In this document: positions 24,113 through 33,719 of the stretch, in pieces
How positions within the stretch are numbered: position 1 is the first letter of the stretch
Layout of the letters: every line of letters starts with the position of its first letter
NCBI RefSeq assembly: GCF_002836775.1
Contig: NZ_PJAQ01000017.1
Location: forward strand, 62,001-126,000
From: Colwellia sp. 12G3
GTDB taxonomy: Bacteria > Pseudomonadota > Gammaproteobacteria > Enterobacterales > Alteromonadaceae
DNA: 64,000 nucleotides
Direction: 5' to 3'
The notes under the pieces: model-generated
What the model was told of the DNA's origin: nothing
Databases searched by the model: none
Seen by the model: the letters and a program-made list of their open reading frames with translations, nothing else
Position numbers and translations under genes: made by a program

Positions 24113-26092
24113 TTAATATTTGTTACGTTTCAAAGATAAAAGAAGCAATGAGAGAATAAATATAACCCCTCCAGCTCCACCACTCTTTGTCTTCTCTACA
24201 GCAACAGCAACAACATCCTCAGTGATGGTTACCGTTCCAGTGACATTGGATGATGCACCTTCGAGGTCCGTTGTCGTTACTTTAAAGGTGACTTTACCTG
24301 CTTTATCACCCGCAATAAAGGTAGCTTTATTTAATGTGATGTTATTAATCGTTGAGCCTAAACTATCACCGATAATCTCCCACTTATAACTTATAACATC
24401 ACCATCGGCATCGGCACTTTGAGAGGCGTCTAAGGTCGACTCGCTTTTCACTTTTACTTGGTAATCAGTTTTAGTCAGTTTAGCTGTTGGTGCGCTATTC
24501 CCAGAGTTTAGGTTAACCAGGTCAATGTAAGCTTTATCAAGGCCGACCGGATCTTCATCGGTCTCATCTTTTGAAAAAATAAAAGCGATGCGGTCAATGC
24601 CGTCTTGTAGTTTTATTATTTTTTCTTTGAATTCTGTTTGAGTAGTACCTGTAGCAAAGAAAGCCGTCTGGTGACCGTTAGCCGTAATTTTTAAACCATC
24701 GAAACCCTCTTCGGCTTGTACTAAATAGTTAAATAAAAGGTCCGTTACCTCCGGGTTTTTAATAACTGCGAGAAGAACAGAGGCTTGTGAGTCCTTAATA
24801 TCTCCTGATGCAATGGCATTATTACCCTTTAGTGTTTTAGTCGTTTGCGCTTCCCATATTGCATCGCCACCAGAGTACCATTGGGTATCATCATTATTCA
24901 TATCCACTAGGGTTTTCATATCTAAGCTCGATTTTTCAAGCGCATTAATCGAAAAATATTGTCTAGCTAAGTTATTTTCAGGATGTGTGGTGTGAATTTT
25001 TAAATCAAAACCACCTTGACCTAACGCGGTACTTGTCACTTTAACGGTAAACTCACAACTTTCATGCTGTTTTATTGCAGCACCATTACAACTATTTGAT
25101 TCTATAATGGGTTGCGCTACTTTATTTAAGTCGGAGAATTCAATCTTGGTAATGCCGTATTCTGTTGAGCTTAAGTTCTTAAAGGTAAAACTAGCCGTAT
25201 CCTCATAGCCGTTTTCAACGTAACCTGGTGTTAGCTTTTGTTTATATGAAACACCCGCTTTCTTTTGCTTTACCCAATCAATAAATTTAGAAACACGAGC
25301 ATAAACGCCTGGAACACCTGCGACAGCGCAACCGTCTCCAAAACTAACTACGCCGGCTTGGTACCACTCATTGTTTTTCTTTACAACCAAAGGTCCACCA
25401 CTGTCGCCTTGGCACGAGTCTTTACCGCCCGCTTCGAAACCAGCACACAGCATAACATCAGTAATTCCACCATTATATGCGGTATTACATTTCTCTTGAT
25501 CATAAAGGGCAACGTCTACTTCTTGCAACACGTTAGGATACGATGGTTCGTCAGTAACAGACATGTTCCCCCACCCCATCACTGTCATTAAATCCCCTAC
25601 TTTTAACGAGGCTTCTAACTCTGGAGTCAATGGTTTAATTACCGAAACGTTGGTAATTGCTGTTTCTAATTCAAGAATCGCAATATCATTATTTGTTGCA
25701 ACAGAATCATACTCTTCATGCATATAAATCTGTGCAACCTTGTAACGTACGCCACTGGTACTGTCTTTAAGATTGTGTTCACCTACAACAACGTCAATAT
25801 CGGCAGCAATAGAGCCATCAACACAATGCGACGCAGTTAAAATATAATGACTGCCAATAAACGATGCGCCACAAAAAGGAGATATCTCACCTCCTTCTTC
25901 TGTCGATGAAGCAATTAACCCAACAATAAATGGGTAGTCATCTTTTTTAGCTTCAACCCCATTGATAATTCGCTGTGACACTTTTCTATTTTTTTGCTGT
26001 TCAAGGTCAGATGAGACTGCCCCAAAGCTCGATTGACTATAAAATGCGATTGCTGAGCTAACAAACGTGATAACAAGATTATTAAATTTCAT
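24113..26092 (-). CDS. Secreted trypsin-like serine protease with GlyGly-CTERM
   Basis: A 659-residue exported S1-family protease. A signal peptide is followed by a propeptide and the activation site RIINGVEAKKDDYPFIVGL. The catalytic triad is His in LTASHC, Asp in NNDIAILEL and Ser in CQGDSGGPLVV. After the protease domain (to about residue 285) come Ig-like/choice-of-anchor regions and a PKD-type domain (about 540-625). The C-terminus has the GlyGly-CTERM signature: SGGAGG, a hydrophobic helix, then KRNKY. That signal is processed by rhombosortase and linked to type II secretion in this group, so the enzyme is expected at the cell surface or outside. Likely role: extracellular protein digestion. 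No rhombosortase gene is in the window. Confidence 0.93.
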   Translation of the reverse strand: MKFNNLVITFVSSAIAFYSQSSFGAVSSDLEQQKNRKVSQRIINGVEAKKDDYPFIVGLIASSTEEGGEISPFCGASFIGSHYILTASHCVDGSIAADIDVVVGEHNLKDSTSGVRYKVAQIYMHEEYDSVATNNDIAILELETAITNVSVIKPLTPELEASLKVGDLMTVMGWGNMSVTDEPSYPNVLQEVDVALYDQEKCNTAYNGGITDVMLCAGFEAGGKDSCQGDSGGPLVVKKNNEWYQAGVVSFGDGCAVAGVPGVYARVSKFIDWVKQKKAGVSYKQKLTPGYVENGYEDTASFTFKNLSSTEYGITKIEFSDLNKVAQPIIESNSCNGAAIKQHESCEFTVKVTSTALGQGGFDLKIHTTHPENNLARQYFSINALEKSSLDMKTLVDMNNDDTQWYSGGDAIWEAQTTKTLKGNNAIASGDIKDSQASVLLAVIKNPEVTDLLFNYLVQAEEGFDGLKITANGHQTAFFATGTTQTEFKEKIIKLQDGIDRIAFIFSKDETDEDPVGLDKAYIDLVNLNSGNSAPTAKLTKTDYQVKVKSESTLDASQSADADGDVISYKWEIIGDSLGSTINNITLNKATFIAGDKAGKVTFKVTTTDLEGASSNVTGTVTITEDVVAVAVEKTKSGGAGGVIFILSLLLLSLKRNKY

Positions 26093-26372
26093 TAAATTTA
26101 CTCCAAAACGGATTACTGATTAAGTAAAAAGACGACTTATGAAGACTACCAGTTAGAAGATGCTTACTAAGTAAGGCCATGTAAGAAGAACGAGGGATTT
26201 GTAAGCGGTTGTAGCATATAGTTAAAAAGTAGCTTTTAGTTAATTTTCTAGCAAATTTTTAGTCATACAAAACACTGCTGATTTAATCCTAGCTCAACCA
26301 AATTAACAACATATTAACCGTTAAGATACATTTATTCTACTTGTTAATCGGATATTTTGTTAACTCATCTAT

Positions 26373-26594
26373 CTATATATAGTTTTTAGTCCCTAAAGTA
26401 CCATTGACTAGTGCTTTAGTGCCTAACACTTTAACTGTGCTGTTACCTGATTCAAAGAATGATTCAAAGAATGATTCATTTAACACTAAACGTATACTAA
26501 ACAACCCCTGTGTAGTTCTATCTTCTACGCTACCTGAATAAATAAAATTATCACTTTGCTCTGTTATTTCAATCTTGCTGGATTCAGCTGGCAT
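26373..26594 (-). CDS. Hypothetical protein or C-terminal fragment (73 aa)
   Basis: Open frame overlapping the end of the response-regulator remnant by 11 bases. It reads MPAESSKIEITEQSDNFIYS and includes the duplicated segment ESFFESFFES, encoded by a 12-bp tandem repeat at 26449-26478. No domain or signal peptide. Because it follows a repeat-element end, it may be the tail of a gene disrupted by that element. Low confidence that it is expressed. Confidence 0.3.
   Translation of the reverse strand: MPAESSKIEITEQSDNFIYSGSVEDRTTQGLFSIRLVLNESFFESFFESGNSTVKVLGTKALVNGTLGTKNYI
26449..26478. repeat. 12-bp tandem repeat, 2.5 units
   Basis: GATTCAAAGAAT twice, followed by GATTCA. Within the small frame it adds four residues per unit (Glu-Ser-Phe-Phe). 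Confidence 0.9.
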
Positions 26595-26826
26595 TAGAAA
26601 CGTATTTAGGCAAGCCTCTTAATTCTCGCTGAGTGGTAAATAACTTAATGGACTTGGTATCACTCTTTATTGCGGATATTGCTGCCAAAATTTCATCGAT
26701 AACTCGTGTATGAAAACCTTCTATATCTAGATACATCGCCGTTAAATGCGATATTGCTGCGTCATCTTCGACAATAAGAACTTTTGCTTTTTCATCATGT
26801 TTCCTGTAACCGTTAAACTTAGGCAT
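26584..26826 (-). pseudogene. Truncated response-regulator receiver domain
   Basis: The first 50 residues contain AKVLIVEDDAAISHLTAMYLDIEGFHTRV, the first strand, acidic pair and helix of a CheY-like receiver. The phospho-acceptor aspartate strand and everything after it are missing. From about codon 56 the coding strand becomes the end of an inverted-repeat element (26612-26660), giving a nonsense tail KLFTTQRELRGLPKYVSNAS. No sensor kinase is adjacent. Non-functional remnant created by element insertion or a linked deletion. Confidence 0.65.
26612..26660 (-). repeat. Solo end of the ATACCAA-type element
   Basis: 49 bases aligned without gaps to the right end of the element at 54891-54939, with six mismatches. 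It retains ATACCAAG at its terminus. The other end was not found nearby. Confidence 0.7.
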
Positions 26827-27239
26827 GATAGGTTTTATTAACTGGCACCAAAGTAGTCACACCATTAATACCTTGTTTTTATATTCACTACCCTTTTTAC
26901 TTATTGTTACTCGTGGGAAATTTCCTAGCAACAACCCAATCTTTATGACCAATAGTTATTATCCTAAAATCTGAGGGAAATAGGGTAAGCACGCGTAAGC
27001 ATTTATAAGCGGGCGTAGGCTTAGATGCCCATTTATTTTCAGAGCGTTGGGGGGGGAATTACAACACACTCACAGGGATGATATTAATCAAAAAAATTGA
27101 TTGTTATCCCGAAAATATTTCACTTTCCTTTATAGCGATTTAAGAACAAAATCTAGATCAGCCCAATGACTGACTTTCATTACAAGATAGTTTCATTGAA
27201 TGCCTACGATTGAGTACGTTAATATTGCAAGGAACAAAA
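26827..27239. other. Intergenic region with a G8 run
   Basis: No gene recognised. It contains a run of eight G residues (27049-27056), unusual in this AT-rich DNA, and three scattered TAAGC repeats around 26985-27025. Confidence 0.4.
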
Positions 27240-27419
27240 GTGAAAGATTTATCATTACTGGTAATTATTATTATAATTTTAATTTGTATTAGTTTAAATA
27301 TTGACATGAATTCCTCTGAAAAAATTTTTGATGGAAGTAATATCACCACAGACGTGCTTTGCCAAGAAGTAAACATGAATACAAAGGTAGATGAAAAAAT
27401 CAACTGTAAACAGCCTTAG
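27240..27419 (+). CDS. Small single-pass membrane protein, hypothetical (59 aa)
   Basis: The frame is open from 27210. A GTG at 27240 follows AAGGA by about five bases and gives VKDLSLLVIIIIILICISLN, a clear N-terminal transmembrane helix, followed by a short polar tail with two cysteines (VLCQEV, INCKQP). It is 70 bp upstream of the DUF1704 gene in the same direction and could be its first operon partner. No family recognised. Confidence 0.4.
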   Translation: MKDLSLLVIIIIILICISLNIDMNSSEKIFDGSNITTDVLCQEVNMNTKVDEKINCKQP

Positions 27420-27488
27420 ATGAATAGAATAACACTTTATCTTGTATGGCTTTTATAAAATACTAAAGTGTTAACATTGGACATTTTT

Positions 27489-28625
27489 ATGAACTTTAAC
27501 GTAGATCCATTATTAAACAGCATCGACTCACAGTTACATAGTTTAGTAAAGAATATTGATATTATCGAAGCGGTTAAACCCTTAAATTACTTACAAGAAA
27601 AAGAGCGTTTTTTTACCAACCATTTTTCTAATGAGCCGGCGTTTATTTATAAAGAAAATAATATTAACCCTTTTGAGCTAAAACGTAGCTTATTCAATTT
27701 ACCCTTAGAGCAAATTCAAGATGAAGATCTCTACACGCTATATTTAGCAGTAATTGATTCATATATAGACAAAATAGACCAATATAAATCAATTGGTACA
27801 AATGAATTTTTATATGATTCGTTACGCTATTATGGTGAGCCTAGCGAAAAGGATATTCATAATGCTCAGTTCATTTTACATATACCTGAAAAACAAAACG
27901 ATAACTTAGGAAAAATGTATTTGGCGCCAGAAATCATCGCCATTATGACAAAAATGGCTGAACAAGAAAAATATTCGTGGCAGGTAGAACTTGATAACAC
28001 TATGGTTGCCAATGCGTTAGTTTCAGGGACAACGGTGCGTATCAATAGTGCGGCCAAATTATCTAAAAAAGAGGCCTATGCTTTAGCTCATCACGAGCTA
28101 GGGGTTCACCTATCTACCTCGCTAAATGCACAAAAACAGCCATTAAATATTTTATCTTTAGGCTGTCCATTAAACACTATGACTCAAGAAGGTTTAGCTA
28201 TATTAAGTGAATATCTTTCAGGCAATCTTACACTCCGTCGATTGAGAATATTAGCGCTGCGTGTGCTTGCCGTAAAATCGTTAATAGAAGATAAAAATTT
28301 CCGTACCACCTTTTTACTTCTCAAAGAAACCTATCATGTTGAAGATGAACTCGCTTACACCATTACTGCACGCGTATACCGAGGCGGTGGTTACACCAAA
28401 GACTACCTTTACCTAAAAGGCTTTAGTTTAATTCTCAATGCTTATGAGCATGAAAAAAACTTTGAACATTTGCTCATAGGTAAAACATCTTTAAGTTATT
28501 TACCGCTGATCACGCGTTTAATTGAAAAACAACAATTTGTTGAAGCACACTTTCTTCCTCCTGCCTACAAAGAACCAGTAAAAAATGATCCTGAAAATAC
28601 TTTTATTATTCATGGAATTCGTTAA
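27489..28625 (+). CDS. DUF1704 protein (QEGLA-motif zinc peptidase-like)
   Basis: Member of the DUF1704/'flavohemoglobin expression-modulating QEGLA motif' family, which is related to tyrosine carboxypeptidases. It has the gluzincin-like motif HHELGVH (AYALAHHELGVHLST, near residue 205) and downstream TQEGLAILSEYLSG containing the third ligand glutamate. Starting at the ATG at 27489 (MNFNVDPLLNSIDSQL) gives 378 residues, typical length. The frame is open 21 bases further upstream, but the extra residues do not resemble the family. No signal peptide, so it is cytoplasmic. Substrate in bacteria unknown. Family call firm, function not. Confidence 0.85.
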   Translation: MNFNVDPLLNSIDSQLHSLVKNIDIIEAVKPLNYLQEKERFFTNHFSNEPAFIYKENNINPFELKRSLFNLPLEQIQDEDLYTLYLAVIDSYIDKIDQYKSIGTNEFLYDSLRYYGEPSEKDIHNAQFILHIPEKQNDNLGKMYLAPEIIAIMTKMAEQEKYSWQVELDNTMVANALVSGTTVRINSAAKLSKKEAYALAHHELGVHLSTSLNAQKQPLNILSLGCPLNTMTQEGLAILSEYLSGNLTLRRLRILALRVLAVKSLIEDKNFRTTFLLLKETYHVEDELAYTITARVYRGGGYTKDYLYLKGFSLILNAYEHEKNFEHLLIGKTSLSYLPLITRLIEKQQFVEAHFLPPAYKEPVKNDPENTFIIHGIR

Positions 28626-28830
28626 ATGGAAAGCTCACCTGTGTAAGGATAGTAGCCACCTAAATTAATTTTATAAATAAATAAATAGGGAGGGTAAGTT
28701 AAACTTTGTGACTTATCAAAGGTATTCAAGCAAGTTTCAATAACTCAATTTATGTTAAGAATAGAGTAAATTAACAAGGTTTAATAAGGAAATGTATCCC
28801 GAACAACCGTTAGAACAAAAGGCAATGAAC

Positions 28831-28863
28831 GTCAGCCTTATCGGCAATACCAATAAAGCTGAC
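28831..28863 (-). terminator. Hairpin after the BCCT transporter gene
   Basis: GTCAGC/GCTGAC stem extended by TTAT/ATAA with one unpaired base on each arm, 12 bp past the transporter stop. There is no clean T-run on either strand, so terminator function is tentative. Confidence 0.4.
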
Positions 28864-28874
28864 GCTATTAACAA

Positions 28875-30824
28875 TTAACGCAATAGATGTAAGAAGTGTA
28901 AATGTTTGTGGTATTGGTCAATAATATTATTGATCACCGCAGTTTTTGACCAGCCCATAATGTCATAATCCTGCCCCCCCTCAACCAAATGAACTTCTGC
29001 TCGATAGTAACTTTGCTCGTCGTCACTTTCTTCATTAACATAATCAGGTTGTGAATATTTACGAGCAAGTATTCTATATACAAAGGCTTGGTCATCACCG
29101 TGATCGACAATTAAGCTCAGGCCATTTTCATCTGAAATGGACACATTGATTTGATTTTCTCTTAGCTCTTTAGCCACTGAATCAAGTGCTGGTTCAACTG
29201 TTTGACTAATGAATTTATTGACATTTATCTTGTTTGGAAAATCAACCACGTTCTTTAATCTTATTTGCCAACTGTCATTATTCTCAGACCCTGAATGAGG
29301 TATGGCAGTTATTAACTGACTTTCTTGCTTAACGCCTTCAACTCTTAAGGCTTTAATCAGGCCAACAATAGCAAGTAGTAATACGATAGTAAAAGGTAAA
29401 GCACTCGCAATAGTCATGGTTTGCAGTGCACTAAGACCTCCCACCAACAATAATACTGCCGCAACTACGCCAATACCCACAGCCCAATAAACACGTTGCC
29501 ATAACGGTGTGTCATTTCTGCCGTGTGAACAAAGCATATCAACCACCATAGCCCCTGAATCACACGATGTGACAAAAAATATCACTATCATTAATACGCT
29601 AAAGAATGAAAGTACTGTGGATAATGGAAAATTTTCAAGAAAGACAAATAATGCAACGGAAGAATCTTTGCTCACCATCTCACCTAAAGCAACCACCCCT
29701 TGGTTATGAACCAAATCAATGGCACTATTACCAAAAATAGTCATCCACAATAAAGTAAAAACTGTGGGTATCAGCATTACGCCTATGATGAATTCTCTAA
29801 TGGTACGACCACGAGATATTCTAGCAATAAACAAACCCACAAAAGGTGCCCAAGCAAGCCACCATCCCCAATAAAATATTGTCCAACCACCTATCCAATC
29901 GGTTTTCTTGTAAGCAAATAAATTAAAGGTGTTATGGACTATATCGGCTAAGTAATCACCAATGTTTTGCAAGTAGGCCTGTAGTAAGAATACCGTTGGA
30001 CCAAGCACAAAAATCAATAGTAATAAGATAACGGCTAGTACCATATTCGTTTCAGATAAGATTTTAATGCCTTTGTCCAACCCCGTCGCAACCGATATAA
30101 CCGCAAGTGAAGTTATCACACACATAATAATTATTTGATTGGTGGTAGACACATCGATATCAAACAAGTAACCGAACCCAGCATTAACCTGTGAAGCACC
30201 TAAACCAAGAGAAGTAGCGACACCAAAAACGGTACTAACTACAGCAAAAACATCGACCAAATGCCCTGGCCATTTGTAAATCCGGTCACCAATTAATGGA
30301 TATAAAGCAGAACGTAAAGTCAGGGGTAAATTGTGTCGATAACTAAAATACGCTAAGACTAAAGCAACTATGGCATAAATAGCCCAAGCATGAAGACCCC
30401 AGTGGAAAAATGTCATCTTCATCGCTTCTTGAACTGCAGCAACCGTACCTGTTTCCACTGTTGGAGGTGACAAATAGTGCATTAAAGGCTCTGCCACACC
30501 AAAGAACATTAAACCAATGCCCATACCTGCAGCAAATAGCATAGAAATCCAAGAGACTAATGAATAATCGGGCGTTGAATGATCTGGCCCTAAACGGATT
30601 TCTCCGTAGCGAGAGACGCCTAAGAAAATCACAAAGAAGAAAATAAATGCAACGGTAAGTACATAAAACCAGCTGCCATTCTCAATAATACTTGCCTGAA
30701 CTACGCTAAACAACCCTTGTGCCTGTTTAGGTAATGCCGCGGTATAAAGTAAAAGCGCTATAATAATGGATGAGGCGCTAAAGAATACCTTTTTATTTAA
30801 TTGACTCTTAACCGGTAAAGACAA
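28875..30824 (-). CDS. betT: BCCT-family choline/betaine transporter (BetT-like)
   Basis: A 649-residue inner-membrane importer driven by an ion gradient, with about twelve hydrophobic segments in the first 500 residues. Family signatures: GMGIGLMFFGVAEPLMHY, the tryptophan-rich segment FYWGWWLAWAPFVGLFIARISRGRTIREF and VTSCDSGAMVVDML. The long hydrophilic C-terminus (about 140 residues) is typical of BetT-type members, in which it senses osmotic strain. Probable substrate choline, given the choline-oxidation genes 10 kb away; glycine betaine is an alternative. It is divergent from the TonB-receptor gene, with 216 bp between them. Confidence 0.9.
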   Translation of the reverse strand: MSLPVKSQLNKKVFFSASSIIIALLLYTAALPKQAQGLFSVVQASIIENGSWFYVLTVAFIFFFVIFLGVSRYGEIRLGPDHSTPDYSLVSWISMLFAAGMGIGLMFFGVAEPLMHYLSPPTVETGTVAAVQEAMKMTFFHWGLHAWAIYAIVALVLAYFSYRHNLPLTLRSALYPLIGDRIYKWPGHLVDVFAVVSTVFGVATSLGLGASQVNAGFGYLFDIDVSTTNQIIIMCVITSLAVISVATGLDKGIKILSETNMVLAVILLLLIFVLGPTVFLLQAYLQNIGDYLADIVHNTFNLFAYKKTDWIGGWTIFYWGWWLAWAPFVGLFIARISRGRTIREFIIGVMLIPTVFTLLWMTIFGNSAIDLVHNQGVVALGEMVSKDSSVALFVFLENFPLSTVLSFFSVLMIVIFFVTSCDSGAMVVDMLCSHGRNDTPLWQRVYWAVGIGVVAAVLLLVGGLSALQTMTIASALPFTIVLLLAIVGLIKALRVEGVKQESQLITAIPHSGSENNDSWQIRLKNVVDFPNKINVNKFISQTVEPALDSVAKELRENQINVSISDENGLSLIVDHGDDQAFVYRILARKYSQPDYVNEESDDEQSYYRAEVHLVEGGQDYDIMGWSKTAVINNIIDQYHKHLHFLHLLR

Positions 30825-31040
30825 ATCATTCCCCTAAATTTAATTTCAGTTGATATTATATCTACTAAAACGATCCTACAAATAATAACACATTCCAATT
30901 AAATCTTCGATAAACACCACAATTTAATAAGGTTTTGATTAAAAAAGGATCTATTGTTAAGCTATGGCGAACAATAAAAACAATTAGAGTACTAATAATA
31001 TCAATTCGAAACATAATTATAAATCCAAGGGATAAACAAT

Positions 31041-33692
31041 ATGAAATTCAATAAGCTGCATTTTGCTGTATTAACAGCTATAGCGGCATCAGGCTCTGCC
31101 TATGCCGAGGAAGCAAAAAAGCAAGAAAAAGCAAAAATAGAAATCATTGAAGTTACCGCAACTAAACGTAGTGAATCGATTCAAGAAGTTCCGGTTACCG
31201 TCACAGCAATAACAGGTGATAACTTAGAAACTCTTGGCGTTTCTAATTTTGACCAGTATGTCGAGTTTTTACCTAACGTTACTTTTCAGGGCACAGGTCC
31301 AGGTCAAAATGAAATTTATATTCGAGGCGCGGCTACTACACAAACCAGTATTGCCGTTTCATCGGTTCAAGCATTACAGCCCTCTGTGGCATTTTATTTA
31401 GACGAACAACCTGTATCAATGCAAGGGCGTAACTTAGATATTTACGCTACCGATGTTGAGCGTATTGAGGTTTTACCTGGACCACAAGGTACACTTTTTG
31501 GTGCTAGCTCTCAATCAGGTACGGTGCGCTTAATCACCAATAAACCACACCATGATGGATTCTCTGCCGGTTTTGATACCAGCACTAGTTCCACAACAGG
31601 CGGCGATATGAGTAATTCTGTTGAAGCTTATTTCAATATGTCTTTAACTGATTCTCTTGCCGTACGTGTTACTACCTACAACGACCATCAAGGCGGCTGG
31701 ATAGATAATATATTAAATGTCCCCGGTGAAGGTGGTTACACCGGTAGTGCCGAAGTTATCAGTCGAATTTCTGGAGGTGCCTTAACAAATCCTGAAGATG
31801 TTCCTGTTACCGTGCCAAAAAATGATGCCTTAGTTGAGGATAATTTTAATACCGCCAACTATGCCGGTGCACGCTTTGGCTTAGCTTATATAATCAATAA
31901 TGAATGGGATCTTTTAGTTCAACATACCCAACAATCTCTCGATACCGAGGGTGTGTTTGCTTATGATCCAAATCTTGAAGGTGAGTCATCAACCAATCGC
32001 TTTACACCAGAAAGCAACAATGATGATTTTGGTTTAACCACCTGGACATTAGAGGGTAGGCTTGAACATCTCGATATCGTTTATACCGGTGGCTATCTTG
32101 ACAGAGACATCAATTCAACCATTGATTACACCGGTTACACTAATGGTGGTTTATATTCTGCTTATTATGTTTGTAACTATTCCGGTATTCCTGAAGCTGA
32201 TCAAGAGTGTCTTGACCCAACTAAGTTTTATAAAGAACAGACCGACACATCACGAATGACCCATGAGTTTCGAGTAAACACTTCGGCTGAAAATCGCTGG
32301 CGCGTCACCGCCGGTGTTTTTTATGATTCGCAAGAATTATCAACCGTTGGGCAATTCAAAATAGCCAATACAGAAAAGTTCCCTGATTTACAAACAACCC
32401 TTAAAGGTAGTGAAGGTATTAACAGTAATGGGGGACCATTTCCATCTGAAGTGAGTTTCGTTAATGATGTTACCCATACCATTGATCAAATTGCCGTATT
32501 TGGTCAATTAGAGTTTGATATTACCGACACTGTCACCGCAAGTTTTGGTGCGCGTTGGTATCAAATTGATGATATTTATAAAGGCTCTACTTCAACAGTA
32601 GATGTTAGCGGTAGGTTAAGAGCCTTTGGTGATGGTAGTGATGCTGCCTTAACAGAATTCTTTGGTGCTGAAGAAGCAACGGCTATTCAAGCGGCTATTG
32701 CCAGTGGACAGTTAGAAACCAGCTTACTTGATAGTAATGGTACGCTCACTGTAGATGACACGATTATCAAAGCGTCGATTGATTGGCAAGTATCAAACGA
32801 TATAATGCTATTCACCTCTTACTCTGAAGGTTTCAGGCCCCCAGTTACCAACCGGGTAGGCGGTGGCTCGGCGACAAACCAAGAAGGTGCCTTTGATGGG
32901 TTTCGTATCCCAGTGTACTCAACAACAGATAGTTTAGATAACGTTGAATTCGGATTTAAATCAACACTACTTGATCAAACCCTACGCTTAAATGCAACAG
33001 CCTATTATTCAAAAATATCAGATCTACAAACATCAAGATTTGATCCAACCAATATCAGTTTCTTAGTATTTACCGATAACGTTGGTGATGCTGAAATCAA
33101 AGGTATTGATGGTGATTTTACTTGGGTAGCAACTGACAATCTAATAATCTCGGGTGCATTTAGTTTTATTGATACTGAGTTAACCTCTGTCAATGACGAG
33201 CTTGCTGGCATTGCACCAACTATAGGTAGTCGCCTACCTTATTCAGCGGAGTTTTCCGGTAATTTACAAGCACAATATTTTCATCCTATTAGTAAAGATA
33301 TGATCGGTTATATTAATGGCTCAATAAGTTATACCGGGGAAAGACTCGCTGGTATGACCATGGATGCTTATGTAGTTGAAGATGCCACTAATTTAATCTA
33401 TGGCACAGGATCGGGTTTAAGTATTCAAAAAGAAGCTGACACTTATTCTGGGGTCAATTATCAAGACAGTAATGGACAAACATTTGCTGGTGGCCGTTAT
33501 GTGCAAGATAGTTATATTTTGGCAAACTTAAGCTTTGGTGTGACTAACGAAGAATGGAAAGCCGAGATATTCATCGACAACTTAACTGATGAAAGCGCAA
33601 TATTATATATTGATACTCAACAGTTTACGCCAAAAGTTGTTTCCAACAGACCACGCACCATTGGTTTTAGGTTCTCGTATGACTTTTACTAA
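31041..33692 (+). CDS. TonB-dependent outer-membrane receptor
   Basis: An 883-residue ligand-gated outer-membrane barrel. Signal peptide MKFNKLHFAVLTAIAASGSAYA, a TonB-box-like IEIIEVTATKR, then the plug domain (about 45-155, with VPVTVTAITGDNL and VEVLPGPQGTLFG-type sequence). The barrel ends in an aromatic C-terminus (RFSYDFY). An AAGGG ribosome-binding site precedes the ATG. The N-terminal pattern resembles receptors annotated for organic substrates in marine Alteromonadales more than classical siderophore receptors, but the ligand cannot be read. The TPR-sulfotransferase gene follows 27 bp downstream, a recurrent pairing in related genomes as I recall it. Confidence 0.93.
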   Translation: MKFNKLHFAVLTAIAASGSAYAEEAKKQEKAKIEIIEVTATKRSESIQEVPVTVTAITGDNLETLGVSNFDQYVEFLPNVTFQGTGPGQNEIYIRGAATTQTSIAVSSVQALQPSVAFYLDEQPVSMQGRNLDIYATDVERIEVLPGPQGTLFGASSQSGTVRLITNKPHHDGFSAGFDTSTSSTTGGDMSNSVEAYFNMSLTDSLAVRVTTYNDHQGGWIDNILNVPGEGGYTGSAEVISRISGGALTNPEDVPVTVPKNDALVEDNFNTANYAGARFGLAYIINNEWDLLVQHTQQSLDTEGVFAYDPNLEGESSTNRFTPESNNDDFGLTTWTLEGRLEHLDIVYTGGYLDRDINSTIDYTGYTNGGLYSAYYVCNYSGIPEADQECLDPTKFYKEQTDTSRMTHEFRVNTSAENRWRVTAGVFYDSQELSTVGQFKIANTEKFPDLQTTLKGSEGINSNGGPFPSEVSFVNDVTHTIDQIAVFGQLEFDITDTVTASFGARWYQIDDIYKGSTSTVDVSGRLRAFGDGSDAALTEFFGAEEATAIQAAIASGQLETSLLDSNGTLTVDDTIIKASIDWQVSNDIMLFTSYSEGFRPPVTNRVGGGSATNQEGAFDGFRIPVYSTTDSLDNVEFGFKSTLLDQTLRLNATAYYSKISDLQTSRFDPTNISFLVFTDNVGDAEIKGIDGDFTWVATDNLIISGAFSFIDTELTSVNDELAGIAPTIGSRLPYSAEFSGNLQAQYFHPISKDMIGYINGSISYTGERLAGMTMDAYVVEDATNLIYGTGSGLSIQKEADTYSGVNYQDSNGQTFAGGRYVQDSYILANLSFGVTNEEWKAEIFIDNLTDESAILYIDTQQFTPKVVSNRPRTIGFRFSYDFY

Positions 33693-33719
33693 GCACCTGT
33701 AAATTAGCAAAACCAAATA

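Noticed and set aside
27049..27056. Phase-variable G8 tract
   Set aside because: Lies in non-coding DNA about 180 bp from the next start, with no promoter elements that it would obviously space.
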